A stretch of 64,000 nt of DNA. It comes from Chersky-840 sp036511675. Its GTDB lineage: Bacteria; Actinomycetota; Acidimicrobiia; Acidimicrobiales; UBA8190. The DNA is taken from positions 1 through 64,000 of the forward strand of contig DATCBU010000111.1 in the NCBI GenBank assembly GCA_036511675.1, read 5' to 3'. The notes beneath the pieces were generated by a model. It did not search any database, was not told the origin of the DNA, and worked only from the letters and a program-made list of their open reading frames with translations. Below are positions 50,817 through 58,198 of this stretch, one piece after another. A program made the translations under genes and the position numbers. The stretch's first letter is position 1, and every line of letters begins with the position of its first letter.

Positions 50817-51740
50817 TCAGCTCGACAGCAGCTCGCCGTGCCGGGACGTCACCATCTGGCGCATGCCGTCCTTCCAGTCGACCGCGGTCGGTCCCGCCAT
50901 CTCGTGCATGCGGGTCAGGTCGAGTTGCACGCTGTCGATGGTGTGCTCGGTCGGCTCGAAGCGCGCCTCGAGGCCCGTAAGCCCGGCCAGGTACGTGCAC
51001 CATTGCTCGATGCTCACCGGCGTGCTCCCGCCCCAGTTGACGACCGTGGCCGGCACCGACGCCGCCTCCAGGAACGCCGGCAGCATGCGGAGAATGTCGT
51101 GCTCGTGCAGCGGGTGGTACACGCTGGGGGCGTCGACATGGACCGGGATCGCCGATCCGTTGATCATCATATGGAGATGCACCGAAGGCCAGCCGCCGCC
51201 GTCGCCGTAAGGTACCGACAGCCGGGTGATCGTCGTCGGGAGCGAAAACCGCTGCGCCGCCCAGCGAGCCGTGGCCTCCGCCGCGATCTTGCAGATGCTG
51301 TAGGTCCGCAGGAACGGCCATACCCCGTGGTTGTCGCCGAGCGGGTCGGTCTCGGCGAACACATGGTGGCCCATGGGCTTGTACACCGCCGTGGTCGAGC
51401 AGTGCAGGAAGGCCCGTGCGTTGCGATGATGCTCCATGAGCCAGGCCAGACCACCGCTGTTGGCCTGCAGGTCGACGTCCCAGTCATTGGTCTTGGTGAC
51501 AGCGAAGTTGAGCACGTAGTCGGCATCAGCGGGAAGGCCATCGGGCTCTCCGTCGAGCAGGTCCACCACCACACACCGGACCCCGGCTGCCTCGAGTCGC
51601 CCCCGGGCCTGGGCATCGTTGAAGCGGGCTGCACCGATCACTTCGTTGTCCCGCGCCAACGCGCGCGCCAGCGGCTCGGCCACCTGGCCCGTGACGCCGG
51701 TCACCACGACCTTCGCTCCCCGCAGCGGTTCTCGCTCCAT
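50817..51740 (-). CDS. NAD-dependent epimerase/dehydratase (extended SDR)
   Basis: The 307-residue protein has the N-terminal NAD-binding motif VTGVTGQVAEPLA and the active-site YSICK (Tyr-x3-Lys) near residue 155, preceded by HCSTTAVY. It belongs to the extended SDR group that acts on nucleotide sugars or on other hydroxyl compounds. The substrate is unknown. It converges on the lnt gene with 6 bases between. AAGGGGAG precedes the ATG. Confidence 0.8.
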   Translation of the reverse strand: MEREPLRGAKVVVTGVTGQVAEPLARALARDNEVIGAARFNDAQARGRLEAAGVRCVVVDLLDGEPDGLPADADYVLNFAVTKTNDWDVDLQANSGGLAWLMEHHRNARAFLHCSTTAVYKPMGHHVFAETDPLGDNHGVWPFLRTYSICKIAAEATARWAAQRFSLPTTITRLSVPYGDGGGWPSVHLHMMINGSAIPVHVDAPSVYHPLHEHDILRMLPAFLEAASVPATVVNWGGSTPVSIEQWCTYLAGLTGLEARFEPTEHTIDSVQLDLTRMHEMAGPTAVDWKDGMRQMVTSRHGELLSS

Positions 51741-51896
51741 AGGTAGGTCTCCCCTTCACTGGCCATCTCGTGCCGACCGAGACTACGACGCAGCGGGAGG
51801 TACGGCGCCAATCACCGTGGAGCGCCGGTTGCTAAGTTCGCACCGCACAGACGATCCGAGCGACATGCCGGATCGGGAACGTCGGAGGTCGGTCAC

Positions 51897-53546
51897 GTGG
51901 GTCAGGTGCCGTGGTGGCGACGTCGGCGGTCGGTCTCGGCTCTCGGGATATTGCTGGTGGGGACCACGCTGGCCGCATGCAGTTCGGGGACAAGCCCGGC
52001 CACGGGATCGGGGGCGTCGACGACCACGGCGACACCCGGTCGGGTCCTGCTGGTCGGCACCTTCGACGGCCACGCGGGGACGTACCGAACCATCCAGGCT
52101 GCCGCGGACGCCGCCCACGCCGGCGACTGGATCCTGGTGGCGCCGGGCGACTACCACGAGAGTGATGACGAGGCCAACCCCCCGACGAGTTTCGACCACG
52201 GCGATTTCGGAGGCCTCCTCATCACGAAGTCGGACATCCACCTTCGGGGGATGAACCGGAGCACGGTGATCGTCGACGGCACCAGAGCGGGATCGCCAAC
52301 CCCGTGCAGCGCGGCCCCGGCCCAACAGAATTACGGGGCGGTCGGCTCCGACGGCAAGAACGCCGGGCGCAACGGCATCGTGGTGTGGAAGGCGAACAAC
52401 GTCAGCATCGAGAACCTCACGGCGTGCAACTTCCTCAGTGGCGCCGGAGATGCCGGCAACCAGATCTGGTGGAACGGCGGGGACGGCTCGGGCCTCATCG
52501 GTCTTCAGCGCTACACCGGTCGGTATCTCACCGCCACGTCGACGTACTACGGGGGCGAGGCCACCGCCGCGCAATACGGGATCTTCTCCTCCAACGCCCA
52601 AGGGCCGGGATCCTGGGACCAGATCTACGCCAGCAACTTCAACGACTCCGGGATGTACGTAGGGGGATGCCGCCAGGTGTGCGCCTCGACCATCGACCAT
52701 GCGTGGATGGAGTTCAGTGCCCTGGGCTACTCGGGGACGAATTCCGGGGGGGCCATCGTGATCGAGAACTCCCAGTTCGACAACAACAAGGACGGGGTCG
52801 ACACCAACACGCAGATCGACGGCGACGCCCCGGCGCCGCAGAACGGGGCCTGCCCGGACCATGGCACGAGCCCGATCACCCACACCCATTCCTGTTGGGT
52901 CTTCATCCACAACTCGGTCCACGACAACAACAACCCCAACGTGCCCCAGGCCGGGAGTGCCAGCGCCGGGCCCACCGGCACCGGGATGACCGTCTCGGGC
53001 GGTACCAACGACACGGTCATGGACAACACCTTCGCCAACAACGGGGCCTGGGGAGTCTTGTTCGTGCCGTACCCCGACAGCAACCCACCCGTGCTCGGCC
53101 AGAGCTGCGCGGGGACAGGGGGGGCGGAGCTCTCGGGATTCGGATGCGTCTACGACCCCAAGGGTGATGCCCTGCTCGACAACACCTTCACCCACGATGC
53201 CTTTCTGGGGAACCAGGCCAACGCCGATTTCGCCCAGATAGTGATCAACGGGAACGGGGCCCGCAATTGCTTCTCCGGCAACACCGCTCCGACGGGCAGC
53301 GCGCCGGCGGGGCTCGAACAGAGCCAGCCCACCTGCAACGGGGCGCGGGCCGTGTCCAACACCGGTGGGGCGCTGCTCGGTCAGGTCCTGTGCGATACGG
53401 GCTTCGGCACCTGCCCGGCAGGGTCGCGCTACCCCCAGCTCACCGTCATCACCATGCACCCGCTGCCCGCCAACCTGCCGTCGATGCCCGATCCCTGCCA
53501 GGGCGTGCCCGACAGCGCCTGGTGTCGGGGAGGCCGACCCACCTGA
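51897..53546 (+). CDS. Secreted lipoprotein with parallel beta-helix repeats
   Basis: The 549-residue product has a basic start, hydrophobic helix and lipobox LAAC, then a Ser/Thr-rich linker and a right-handed beta-helix region (about 60-420). Helix turns show as YRTIQAAADAAHAGDWILVAPGDY, NVSIENLTACNF, IENSQFDNNKDGVDTNTQ and NDTVMDNTFANNGAWG. Such folds often bind or cleave polysaccharides, but no catalytic set is evident. Eight or more cysteines suggest disulfides. A GGAGG site lies 8 bases before the GTG, and TAAGTT about 60 bases upstream could be the -10. Confidence 0.8.
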   Translation: MGQVPWWRRRRSVSALGILLVGTTLAACSSGTSPATGSGASTTTATPGRVLLVGTFDGHAGTYRTIQAAADAAHAGDWILVAPGDYHESDDEANPPTSFDHGDFGGLLITKSDIHLRGMNRSTVIVDGTRAGSPTPCSAAPAQQNYGAVGSDGKNAGRNGIVVWKANNVSIENLTACNFLSGAGDAGNQIWWNGGDGSGLIGLQRYTGRYLTATSTYYGGEATAAQYGIFSSNAQGPGSWDQIYASNFNDSGMYVGGCRQVCASTIDHAWMEFSALGYSGTNSGGAIVIENSQFDNNKDGVDTNTQIDGDAPAPQNGACPDHGTSPITHTHSCWVFIHNSVHDNNNPNVPQAGSASAGPTGTGMTVSGGTNDTVMDNTFANNGAWGVLFVPYPDSNPPVLGQSCAGTGGAELSGFGCVYDPKGDALLDNTFTHDAFLGNQANADFAQIVINGNGARNCFSGNTAPTGSAPAGLEQSQPTCNGARAVSNTGGALLGQVLCDTGFGTCPAGSRYPQLTVITMHPLPANLPSMPDPCQGVPDSAWCRGGRPT

Positions 53547-53567
53547 GATCGAAGGCAATCGGAGGAG

Positions 53568-53795
53568 TTAGTTCAGCGCCGCGTTCGCCTCTTTGATCTC
53601 GAGCACCAAGGCGTCCAGCACGCTCGAGGCCCCAGGGAGATCCTCCGCATCGGCGGCACGGATGAGCTCGCGTGCCGCCTCATGGACCTCGATGACCATC
53701 GCGGGAGGAGGCACGCCGTCCCCGCCGTCGGTGGCCAGGGTCCAGGCGAGCGAGAATCTGGCGGCAGCGGCGATCACGCCGTCGAGGTCATACAC
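53568..53795 (-). CDS. Small helical hypothetical protein
   Basis: The 75-residue acidic protein (VYDLDGVIAAAARFSLAW at the start, then two helices ending in LEIKEANAALN) is not recognised. Its GTG overlaps the end of the upstream Cys-rich gene in the string GTGTATGA, which suggests coupled translation and fixes the start. It converges on the beta-helix gene. Confidence 0.55.
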   Translation of the reverse strand: MYDLDGVIAAAARFSLAWTLATDGGDGVPPPAMVIEVHEAARELIRAADAEDLPGASSVLDALVLEIKEANAALN

Positions 53796-54006
53796 CAGCC
53801 ACCATCCGCTTTGGCAATGGCACCGGGGCAGGAGAACCACCCACGTCACATTCGGGACACCCACGCACAAGGGTCAACCCACAGGAGCGGAAGATCCGGT
53901 GTCGCTCATAGCTGAGCTCACCGCAGGACCGACCTGACAGTTCCTCCGTGCACAGCATGGGGGTCCCGTCCCGGTGCACGACGAGGCTGCCTTTGCAAAC
54001 CCTCAC
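53788..54006 (-). CDS. Small cysteine-rich hypothetical protein
   Basis: The 72-residue protein has six cysteines (positions 4, 19, 28, 42, 50, 53), including a CPEC pair near residue 50, so a small zinc-binding fold is possible. Its reality is supported by an AGGAGG site 6 bases before the GTG at 54006, the best ribosome site in this region, and by the overlapping downstream gene. No family is recognised. It lies downstream of a strong hairpin at 54065-54103 that could regulate it. Confidence 0.55.
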   Translation of the reverse strand: MRVCKGSLVVHRDGTPMLCTEELSGRSCGELSYERHRIFRSCGLTLVRGCPECDVGGSPAPVPLPKRMVAGV

Positions 54007-54064
54007 GGAACCCCTCCTATCGGTGCTTCGTCACCCAGGCGACCAGTCGTCGCGCCAAGGGTGT

Positions 54065-54103
54065 TGGGGTATGGGCAGCCCAACACGAACTGCCCATACC
54101 CCA
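54065..54103. promoter_or_regulatory. 14-bp perfect inverted repeat (hairpin or operator)
   Basis: TGGGGTATGGGCAG (54065-54078) and its exact complement (54090-54103) flank an 11-base centre. It lies in the 319-base region without a recognised gene between the Cys-rich gene and the LuxR-type regulator. It could be an operator, an attenuator in the leader of the Cys-rich gene about 60 bases away, or a terminator. The rest of 54007-54325 shows nothing else I can support. Confidence 0.7.
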
Positions 54104-54325
54104 CCCAACCCAATGGTGCGGGGGATACCGCACACGCACTGCGCCGGGCAGTCGGCGCGACGCGGGGAGCTACCGCGCCGACCGCTGTCCTGTGTGGCGA
54201 CCCTGTCAGGAAGGGGATGCGGGGTTCCCCGAAGTCGCTACCAGCAACGGTACGCCGACCCGTGGGGCGCGCCTAGCGGGGTACCACCTGAATGCCACCG
54301 GGGGAATCCACCCGGGTGGGTGGTG

Positions 54326-55027
54326 CTAGGGCCGGGACTCGCCCGATGGCGTCGAGGCGATCAAGCCCTGGGTGAGGACGTAGCGGACCAACTCGGTCCG
54401 CGATTCGACCCCGAGCTTGGTGAAGACGTGGTTGAGGTGACCCTCGACCGTCCGCACGCTGACTCCGAGTCGGGCCGCGATCGCCTTGTTGGAGAGCCCC
54501 TCGGCCACCAACTCGACCGCCTCGCGCTCACGCCAGGTGAGACGGGGCGCGCCGCCCGGGCCCCACGAACTGTGGGTACCCGCCAGTCGCGGCGACAAGC
54601 TGGGGTCGAGCACCGTGATGCCCTGGGCGGCCACCCGCACCGCGGCGACGAGCTCGTCACGCGCCATCGTCTTCAACAGGTAGCCCGTCGCCCCCGCGTC
54701 GAGGGCGGCTCGCACGAACTCGTCGTCGTCATAGGCGGAGAGGATGACCACTCGAACATGAGGGTGGGTGAGCGTCACATGACGCGCCACGTCGATGCCA
54801 CTTCGGTCCGGCAGCCGGATGTCGATGAGCACCACGTTGGGGTCGAGCTCGTCGATCATGGCGAGCGCGGCGTTGCCGTCGTCTGCTTCACCTACGACGA
54901 CGATGTCGCCGGACGCCTCGAGCACCTGACGGGTCCCCGTGCGCAGGACCTCATGATCGTCGACGATGAGTATCCGAAGCTCCCCGGCGTTCCGACCAGG
55001 GTCCGCCCCCACGGCTTGGTCACTCAC
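54326..55027 (-). CDS. LuxR/NarL-type response regulator
   Basis: The 233-residue protein has a receiver domain (about 20-140) with LIVDDHEVL, the phospho-accepting Asp in VVLIDIRLPDRSG and the Lys in YLLKTMARDEL. A LuxR-type DNA-binding domain follows: LTWREREAVELVAEGLSNKA, then VSVRTVEGHLNHVFTKLG. It is probably the output of the kinase encoded upstream on the same strand. GTG 55027 is chosen because TATCGT lies 7 bases before it. Confidence 0.9.
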   Translation of the reverse strand: MSDQAVGADPGRNAGELRILIVDDHEVLRTGTRQVLEASGDIVVVGEADDGNAALAMIDELDPNVVLIDIRLPDRSGIDVARHVTLTHPHVRVVILSAYDDDEFVRAALDAGATGYLLKTMARDELVAAVRVAAQGITVLDPSLSPRLAGTHSSWGPGGAPRLTWREREAVELVAEGLSNKAIAARLGVSVRTVEGHLNHVFTKLGVESRTELVRYVLTQGLIASTPSGESRP

Positions 55028-55034
55028 CGGCAAC

Positions 55035-55040
55035 ACGATA
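55035..55040 (-). promoter_or_regulatory. -10 element (TATCGT) for the LuxR-type regulator
   Basis: The minus-strand TATCGT, 7 bases and GTG give the regulator its own leaderless promoter, separate from the kinase operon 150 bases upstream. Confidence 0.45.
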
Positions 55041-55190
55041 GCCGTGGGGCTGCGATCGACCCCGACCCCCCGCGTGGCGGTGACCCGATGAGAGCGTCGA
55101 GAACCAGGCGAACGAGATGCGGAGGATGGACCGACCTCGTCGACCGGGAACCTGAGATTTTGCTGAGACCCCGTCGGCACAGGGGCGCGG

Positions 55191-55751
55191 TCACTGGGAA
55201 GGCCCCAGCACGGCCTCGACAGCGCGCAGGAGCTTCTGGGGGGAGACCGGCTTGTGGAGGTATTCGACCACCCGAGACCCCAGACGGTCACGATCCGCCC
55301 CGTCGAGCAAGTAGGCGGAGTGGATGATCACCGGGGGTACGTCCCCGAGAGACTCGATGAGCGATGCTCCATCGCGTTTCGGCATCCGCATGTCAAGGAG
55401 AACCATCCGGTATCTCCCCGTGGTCAGCAGGCCCAACGCCACCTCGCCGTCCTCTGCCTCGGCCACGCTCAATCCCGCCGATCGCAGGATTTCGGCCACC
55501 GTCCAACGGACGTCGGCATCGTCGTCGACCACGAGCACGTCGGCGTCGGCCTGCCGCGTCCCGGGTGGCACCGTCACCGGGTCGTGGTCGGCAGCAAGAT
55601 CGCCCGCGGTCTTCGACAGGTTCGGCCCCTGGCTCGGGAGCGATGACGCGGTCTTGTGCCCGGCACCGACCTCGTCAGTGCTTTGTGATCTCGCCGCCCA
55701 CCACGTCGGAGCGTAGGCCACCGCGGCGCGGGGTCTGGTGGCTAGCGCCAT
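55191..55751 (-). CDS. Single-domain response regulator with N-terminal extension
   Basis: The 186-residue protein has about 65 low-complexity residues and then a CheY-like receiver: VLVVDDDADVR, the phospho-Asp in MVLLDMRMPKRDG, Ser/Ala in HSAYL and the Lys in YLHKPVSPQKLL. There is no output domain. Its ATG overlaps the end of the kinase gene by 10 bases, so it is probably the direct phospho-acceptor or a phosphate sink. Confidence 0.82.
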   Translation of the reverse strand: MALATRPRAAVAYAPTWWAARSQSTDEVGAGHKTASSLPSQGPNLSKTAGDLAADHDPVTVPPGTRQADADVLVVDDDADVRWTVAEILRSAGLSVAEAEDGEVALGLLTTGRYRMVLLDMRMPKRDGASLIESLGDVPPVIIHSAYLLDGADRDRLGSRVVEYLHKPVSPQKLLRAVEAVLGPSQ

Positions 55752-57298
55752 GCCATCGCTCGACTGGGCTCGAGGGGAAGACGCACGGTGACGACGGCCC
55801 CGCCCGACGGCGCGTTCTCGATCGAGATCTGCCCGCCGTGGCCCTCGGTGAGTCGCCGGACGATGGCGAGCCCGAGACCCGTCCCGTCCGACCTGGTGGT
55901 GAAGAACGGCTCGAAGAACCGCTCGACGAGGTCCGGGTCGACTCCGTCTCCGCTGTCGTGCAGTGTGACAACGGCCATATCGCCATCGGCGCGCGCCGAG
56001 ATACGGAGCGACCCTCCCTCGGGCATGGCCTGGTAGGCGTTGTCCACGAGATTCGTCAGGATCTGCGCGACCTGTTTGGCGTCGGCGTTGAGCTCAATGG
56101 CGCCTACGTCATCGACCACGACGACATTCGCAGGGGTGGGCGTGGCTTCGAGCACATCGCTGAGAACCTCGTGCAATTCCATACGTGCGAGCTCCGGCTC
56201 TCGCTCCCGCATGTACGCCGTCAGGTCCTGTGCAAGATTCACGGCGCGCGCCGTCTGGCGCTCGGCGACGGCGAGATGCGGCTCCGCCGCCGCCGGGTTG
56301 TCGAGCGATCGGCGCAGCATGTACAGGGCGTTCATGACCGCCCCCAGAGGATTGCGCAACTCGTGGCCCACCACCGTGGTCATCTGCCCCACGGCCGACA
56401 GCCGCTCACTGCGCACCAGAGCCTCCTGAGAAGCCAGTAGCTCGGCGGTACGCTGGTCCACCAGCGCACTCGCATAGCGCTGCCGTCGCACCGTGACCTC
56501 GATGATGCTTCCGACCGCCAGGGCAAGCAGCAGGACGAAGACGAGGACGACGTACGGTGCCGCATTGGGGAAACGACCCGCCAGTGGACTCTTGGCCGCT
56601 GCCAGCAGCCACCAGTTGCCCGAGCCCACTGCCACGCGCTCCGAGACGGTGGCGCCTTGCAGGGGGAGGGCTCTGGTGTTGGCCAACACCAACTGATCCG
56701 TGGTCGGCGTGCGCGTGGCGTAGACGGCTGCCTGCAGCACATGGAACGGCGCCGACTGGGTGGCGTTGGTCGCCACGAAGGGGTCCAGCGTGACGAGTTC
56801 GTAGATGACGAAGCCCGGCGGGACCAAGGGCGGCCCCAGACCCAATCCGAAGGTCGAGGTCTTGCCGTCGTAGTCCACGGGGCCGGGCACGATAGTCGAG
56901 CCCGCCTTGTCCAACGTGGCGGTCAACGCGGCGTCGAGGACCTCGCCAGTCTTGAACCCGGTACCCGCCACGGCGGCGGCGACGAACCGGGCACCGCTCT
57001 TGTGAGCCAGGAGCAGGGTGAACGGACCACCGGCCAGCGCCTTGGCCTGAGCCTCGAAGGCCGCCGGTGAGCCACCGGTCGACGTGACCCCGGGGGCGAG
57101 CGCGTCGAGGGTCGAGGCGAGTGTCGAGGTCAAGGACGAGACATACCCGCCAGCCTGGGTGGCGTCCTCTTTGAGCAACGCCTGGTTCTGGCTGTCGACA
57201 CTGTGCTTGGCCAGGAAAAAGCCGAGAACGGCGGCGATGCCGATCACCAGCGCACTGACCACGGCCAGCGGCGACGCCCGCCAAGTGCCGTTCCTCAT
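55742..57298 (-). CDS. Membrane sensor histidine kinase
   Basis: The 518-residue kinase has two membrane helices (about 10-30 and 247-267) flanking an extracytoplasmic sensor domain of about 215 residues, dCache-like in length. The H-box is VVGHELRNPLG with His312. The ATPase domain has LTNLVDNAYQAMPEGG (N box), DSGDGVDPD and GTGLGLAIV. There is no HAMP domain. ATG 57298 is preferred over a TTG 7 codons upstream because GGGAGG precedes it by 4 bases. Confidence 0.9.
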   Translation of the reverse strand: MRNGTWRASPLAVVSALVIGIAAVLGFFLAKHSVDSQNQALLKEDATQAGGYVSSLTSTLASTLDALAPGVTSTGGSPAAFEAQAKALAGGPFTLLLAHKSGARFVAAAVAGTGFKTGEVLDAALTATLDKAGSTIVPGPVDYDGKTSTFGLGLGPPLVPPGFVIYELVTLDPFVATNATQSAPFHVLQAAVYATRTPTTDQLVLANTRALPLQGATVSERVAVGSGNWWLLAAAKSPLAGRFPNAAPYVVLVFVLLLALAVGSIIEVTVRRQRYASALVDQRTAELLASQEALVRSERLSAVGQMTTVVGHELRNPLGAVMNALYMLRRSLDNPAAAEPHLAVAERQTARAVNLAQDLTAYMREREPELARMELHEVLSDVLEATPTPANVVVVDDVGAIELNADAKQVAQILTNLVDNAYQAMPEGGSLRISARADGDMAVVTLHDSGDGVDPDLVERFFEPFFTTRSDGTGLGLAIVRRLTEGHGGQISIENAPSGGAVVTVRLPLEPSRAMAWR

Positions 57299-57342
57299 CG
57301 TGCCTCCCCGCTGGCTCAAGGGTGCTCCAGGCCCTGGTCACG

Positions 57343-57348
57343 ATTGTA
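57343..57348 (-). promoter_or_regulatory. -10 element (TACAAT) for the histidine kinase
   Basis: TACAAT on the minus strand is close to the sigma-70 consensus and lies about 45 bases before the kinase ATG, leaving a leader with a ribosome site. It is divergent from the putative RNA gene described next. Confidence 0.5.
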
Positions 57349-57577
57349 GCGGCGGAGAGGTCGAATCCGCTGGGGACCCGGTGGCGCCAGGGGCCCGGCG
57401 CTCCTCGGGGACCGAAGAACCACGGTGGTCTCCGGGCGGGAACACCTACGCGCCCCGGGTACAACCACTGATGACCGGGTGGGAAGGGGTGTGCGAGAAC
57501 TGAGACAGGTCCACGCGACGTCACGTGCGTCGGGAGGCGATCGATCCGAGGCCGCATTCGGCGGTCCATCAGACAAC

Positions 57578-57625
57578 ATGCGCAGCATCGACATCGACTC
57601 CTGGGCCATCACCGCCGTCCTGTAG
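57578..57625 (+). CDS. Putative 15-codon micro-ORF
   Basis: The peptide MRSIDIDSWAITAVL is encoded with G or C at the third position of all 15 codons, unlike the looser sequence just upstream in the same frame. There is no clear ribosome site. It lies at the 5' side of a hairpin-rich segment ending in an intrinsic terminator, so it may be a leader peptide or the coding part of a dual-function small RNA. Confidence 0.35.
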   Translation: MRSIDIDSWAITAVL

Positions 57626-57714
57626 AGGACCAAGCGTCCCGAGGCCCGACCCCGGGCCGGGGTACGGGGAGGACACGGCTCCTCCCCCGAGGCTTCCCGC
57701 CAAGCCTCGCACCA

Positions 57715-57750
57715 CAACGAGCGGGGCCTTCGGGCCCCGCTCGTTGTTTT
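57715..57750 (+). terminator. Canonical intrinsic terminator
   Basis: A perfect 14-bp stem (57715-57728 and 57733-57746) closed by a TTCG tetraloop is followed by TTTT. It can only act on plus-strand transcripts, yet no long plus-strand gene lies upstream for at least 400 bases. Confidence 0.85.
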
Positions 57751-57815
57751 CGTACCGGACCGCCTCGGTACAAACGTCCTTGCGCGACAGCACCACCACG
57801 GAAGGGGGTGTCCGG

Positions 57816-58040
57816 TTGGGACTCGAGCCCGGAGACGTCGTGCTGTCGATCACCTGGCACCCAGGTGGACTCGGGGGCCGGAGCGGAGTGACCCGCCTGT
57901 CGCATCTCGACGGGCGCGACGACCGCCGTGAGATGGACAGGCGCCACGCCGAGGTGTTGGCCACGTCGATCTTCGGAGTGCACATGGCAGAGCGGGAGCT
58001 CCCCGGCCAAGGTGTCGAATGGAGCCCGGCCCCGACCTAG
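57816..58040 (+). CDS. Possible small hypothetical protein
   Basis: A frame of 74 codons from a TTG start (GAAGGGGG about 7 bases upstream) gives a product with an ordered-looking core (LEPGDVVLSITWHPGG, then RRHAEVLATSIFGVHMAERE). No family is recognised. The frame is open further upstream across the terminator, so the start is uncertain and the gene may not be real. Confidence 0.3.
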   Translation: MGLEPGDVVLSITWHPGGLGGRSGVTRLSHLDGRDDRREMDRRHAEVLATSIFGVHMAERELPGQGVEWSPAPT

Positions 58041-58068
58041 CTGACCATCCGTCGTCGGCTCAGGTGGA

Positions 58069-58171
58069 ATCACCCGGGTGCAACCGGGTGATCACCCCCT
58101 TCTCCCGCATCTTCTGCCCGGTCAAGACTGAGACAGGTTTCACTGCCGCGGCGCCACATGGCGCGGCAGTG
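58069..58171 (+). promoter_or_regulatory. Hairpin-containing leader of the Ig-like repeat protein
   Basis: A perfect 9-bp inverted repeat (58069-58077 and 58084-58092, 6-base loop) and a 10-bp one (58141-58150 and 58162-58171, 11-base loop) lie within 130 bases before the ATG at 58199. Between them is ACTGAGACAGGT (58127-58138), a 12-mer that also occurs at 57499-57510, upstream of the putative RNA. No known riboswitch consensus was matched. Confidence 0.45.
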
Positions 58172-58198
58172 CTGCGAGTGGGCTTGGGGGTCGGGGTG

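Larger units (their letters stand above)
57578..57750 (+). ncRNA. Putative structured small RNA with intrinsic terminator
   Basis: Four hairpins follow one another: a weak one (57643-57658), an 8-bp stem (57666-57673 with 57680-57687), an 8-bp stem (57688-57695 with 57702-57709), and the terminator stem (57715-57746) with a T run. No conventional gene on the plus strand feeds this terminator. The 5' end is uncertain and could be as early as 57350. It matches no RNA class I can name; tmRNA, 6S and RNase P features were not found. Confidence 0.5.

Noticed and set aside
53948..55327. A 459-codon plus-strand frame opposite the LuxR-type regulator
   Set aside because: It is antisense to a clear response regulator and has no recognisable domain.
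57500..57750. tmRNA, 6S RNA or RNase P RNA
   Set aside because: No tRNA-like ends, tag peptide, long central bubble or RNase P core motifs were found.
57609..58073. Minus-strand frame of 154 codons across the terminator region
   Set aside because: It crosses the hairpins and terminator, has a Gly/Arg/Pro-rich translation and lacks a ribosome site.
58019..58198. Riboswitch (c-di-AMP, c-di-GMP or cobalamin type) before the Ig-like repeat gene
   Set aside because: Hairpins are present, but I could not match the conserved core of any known class.
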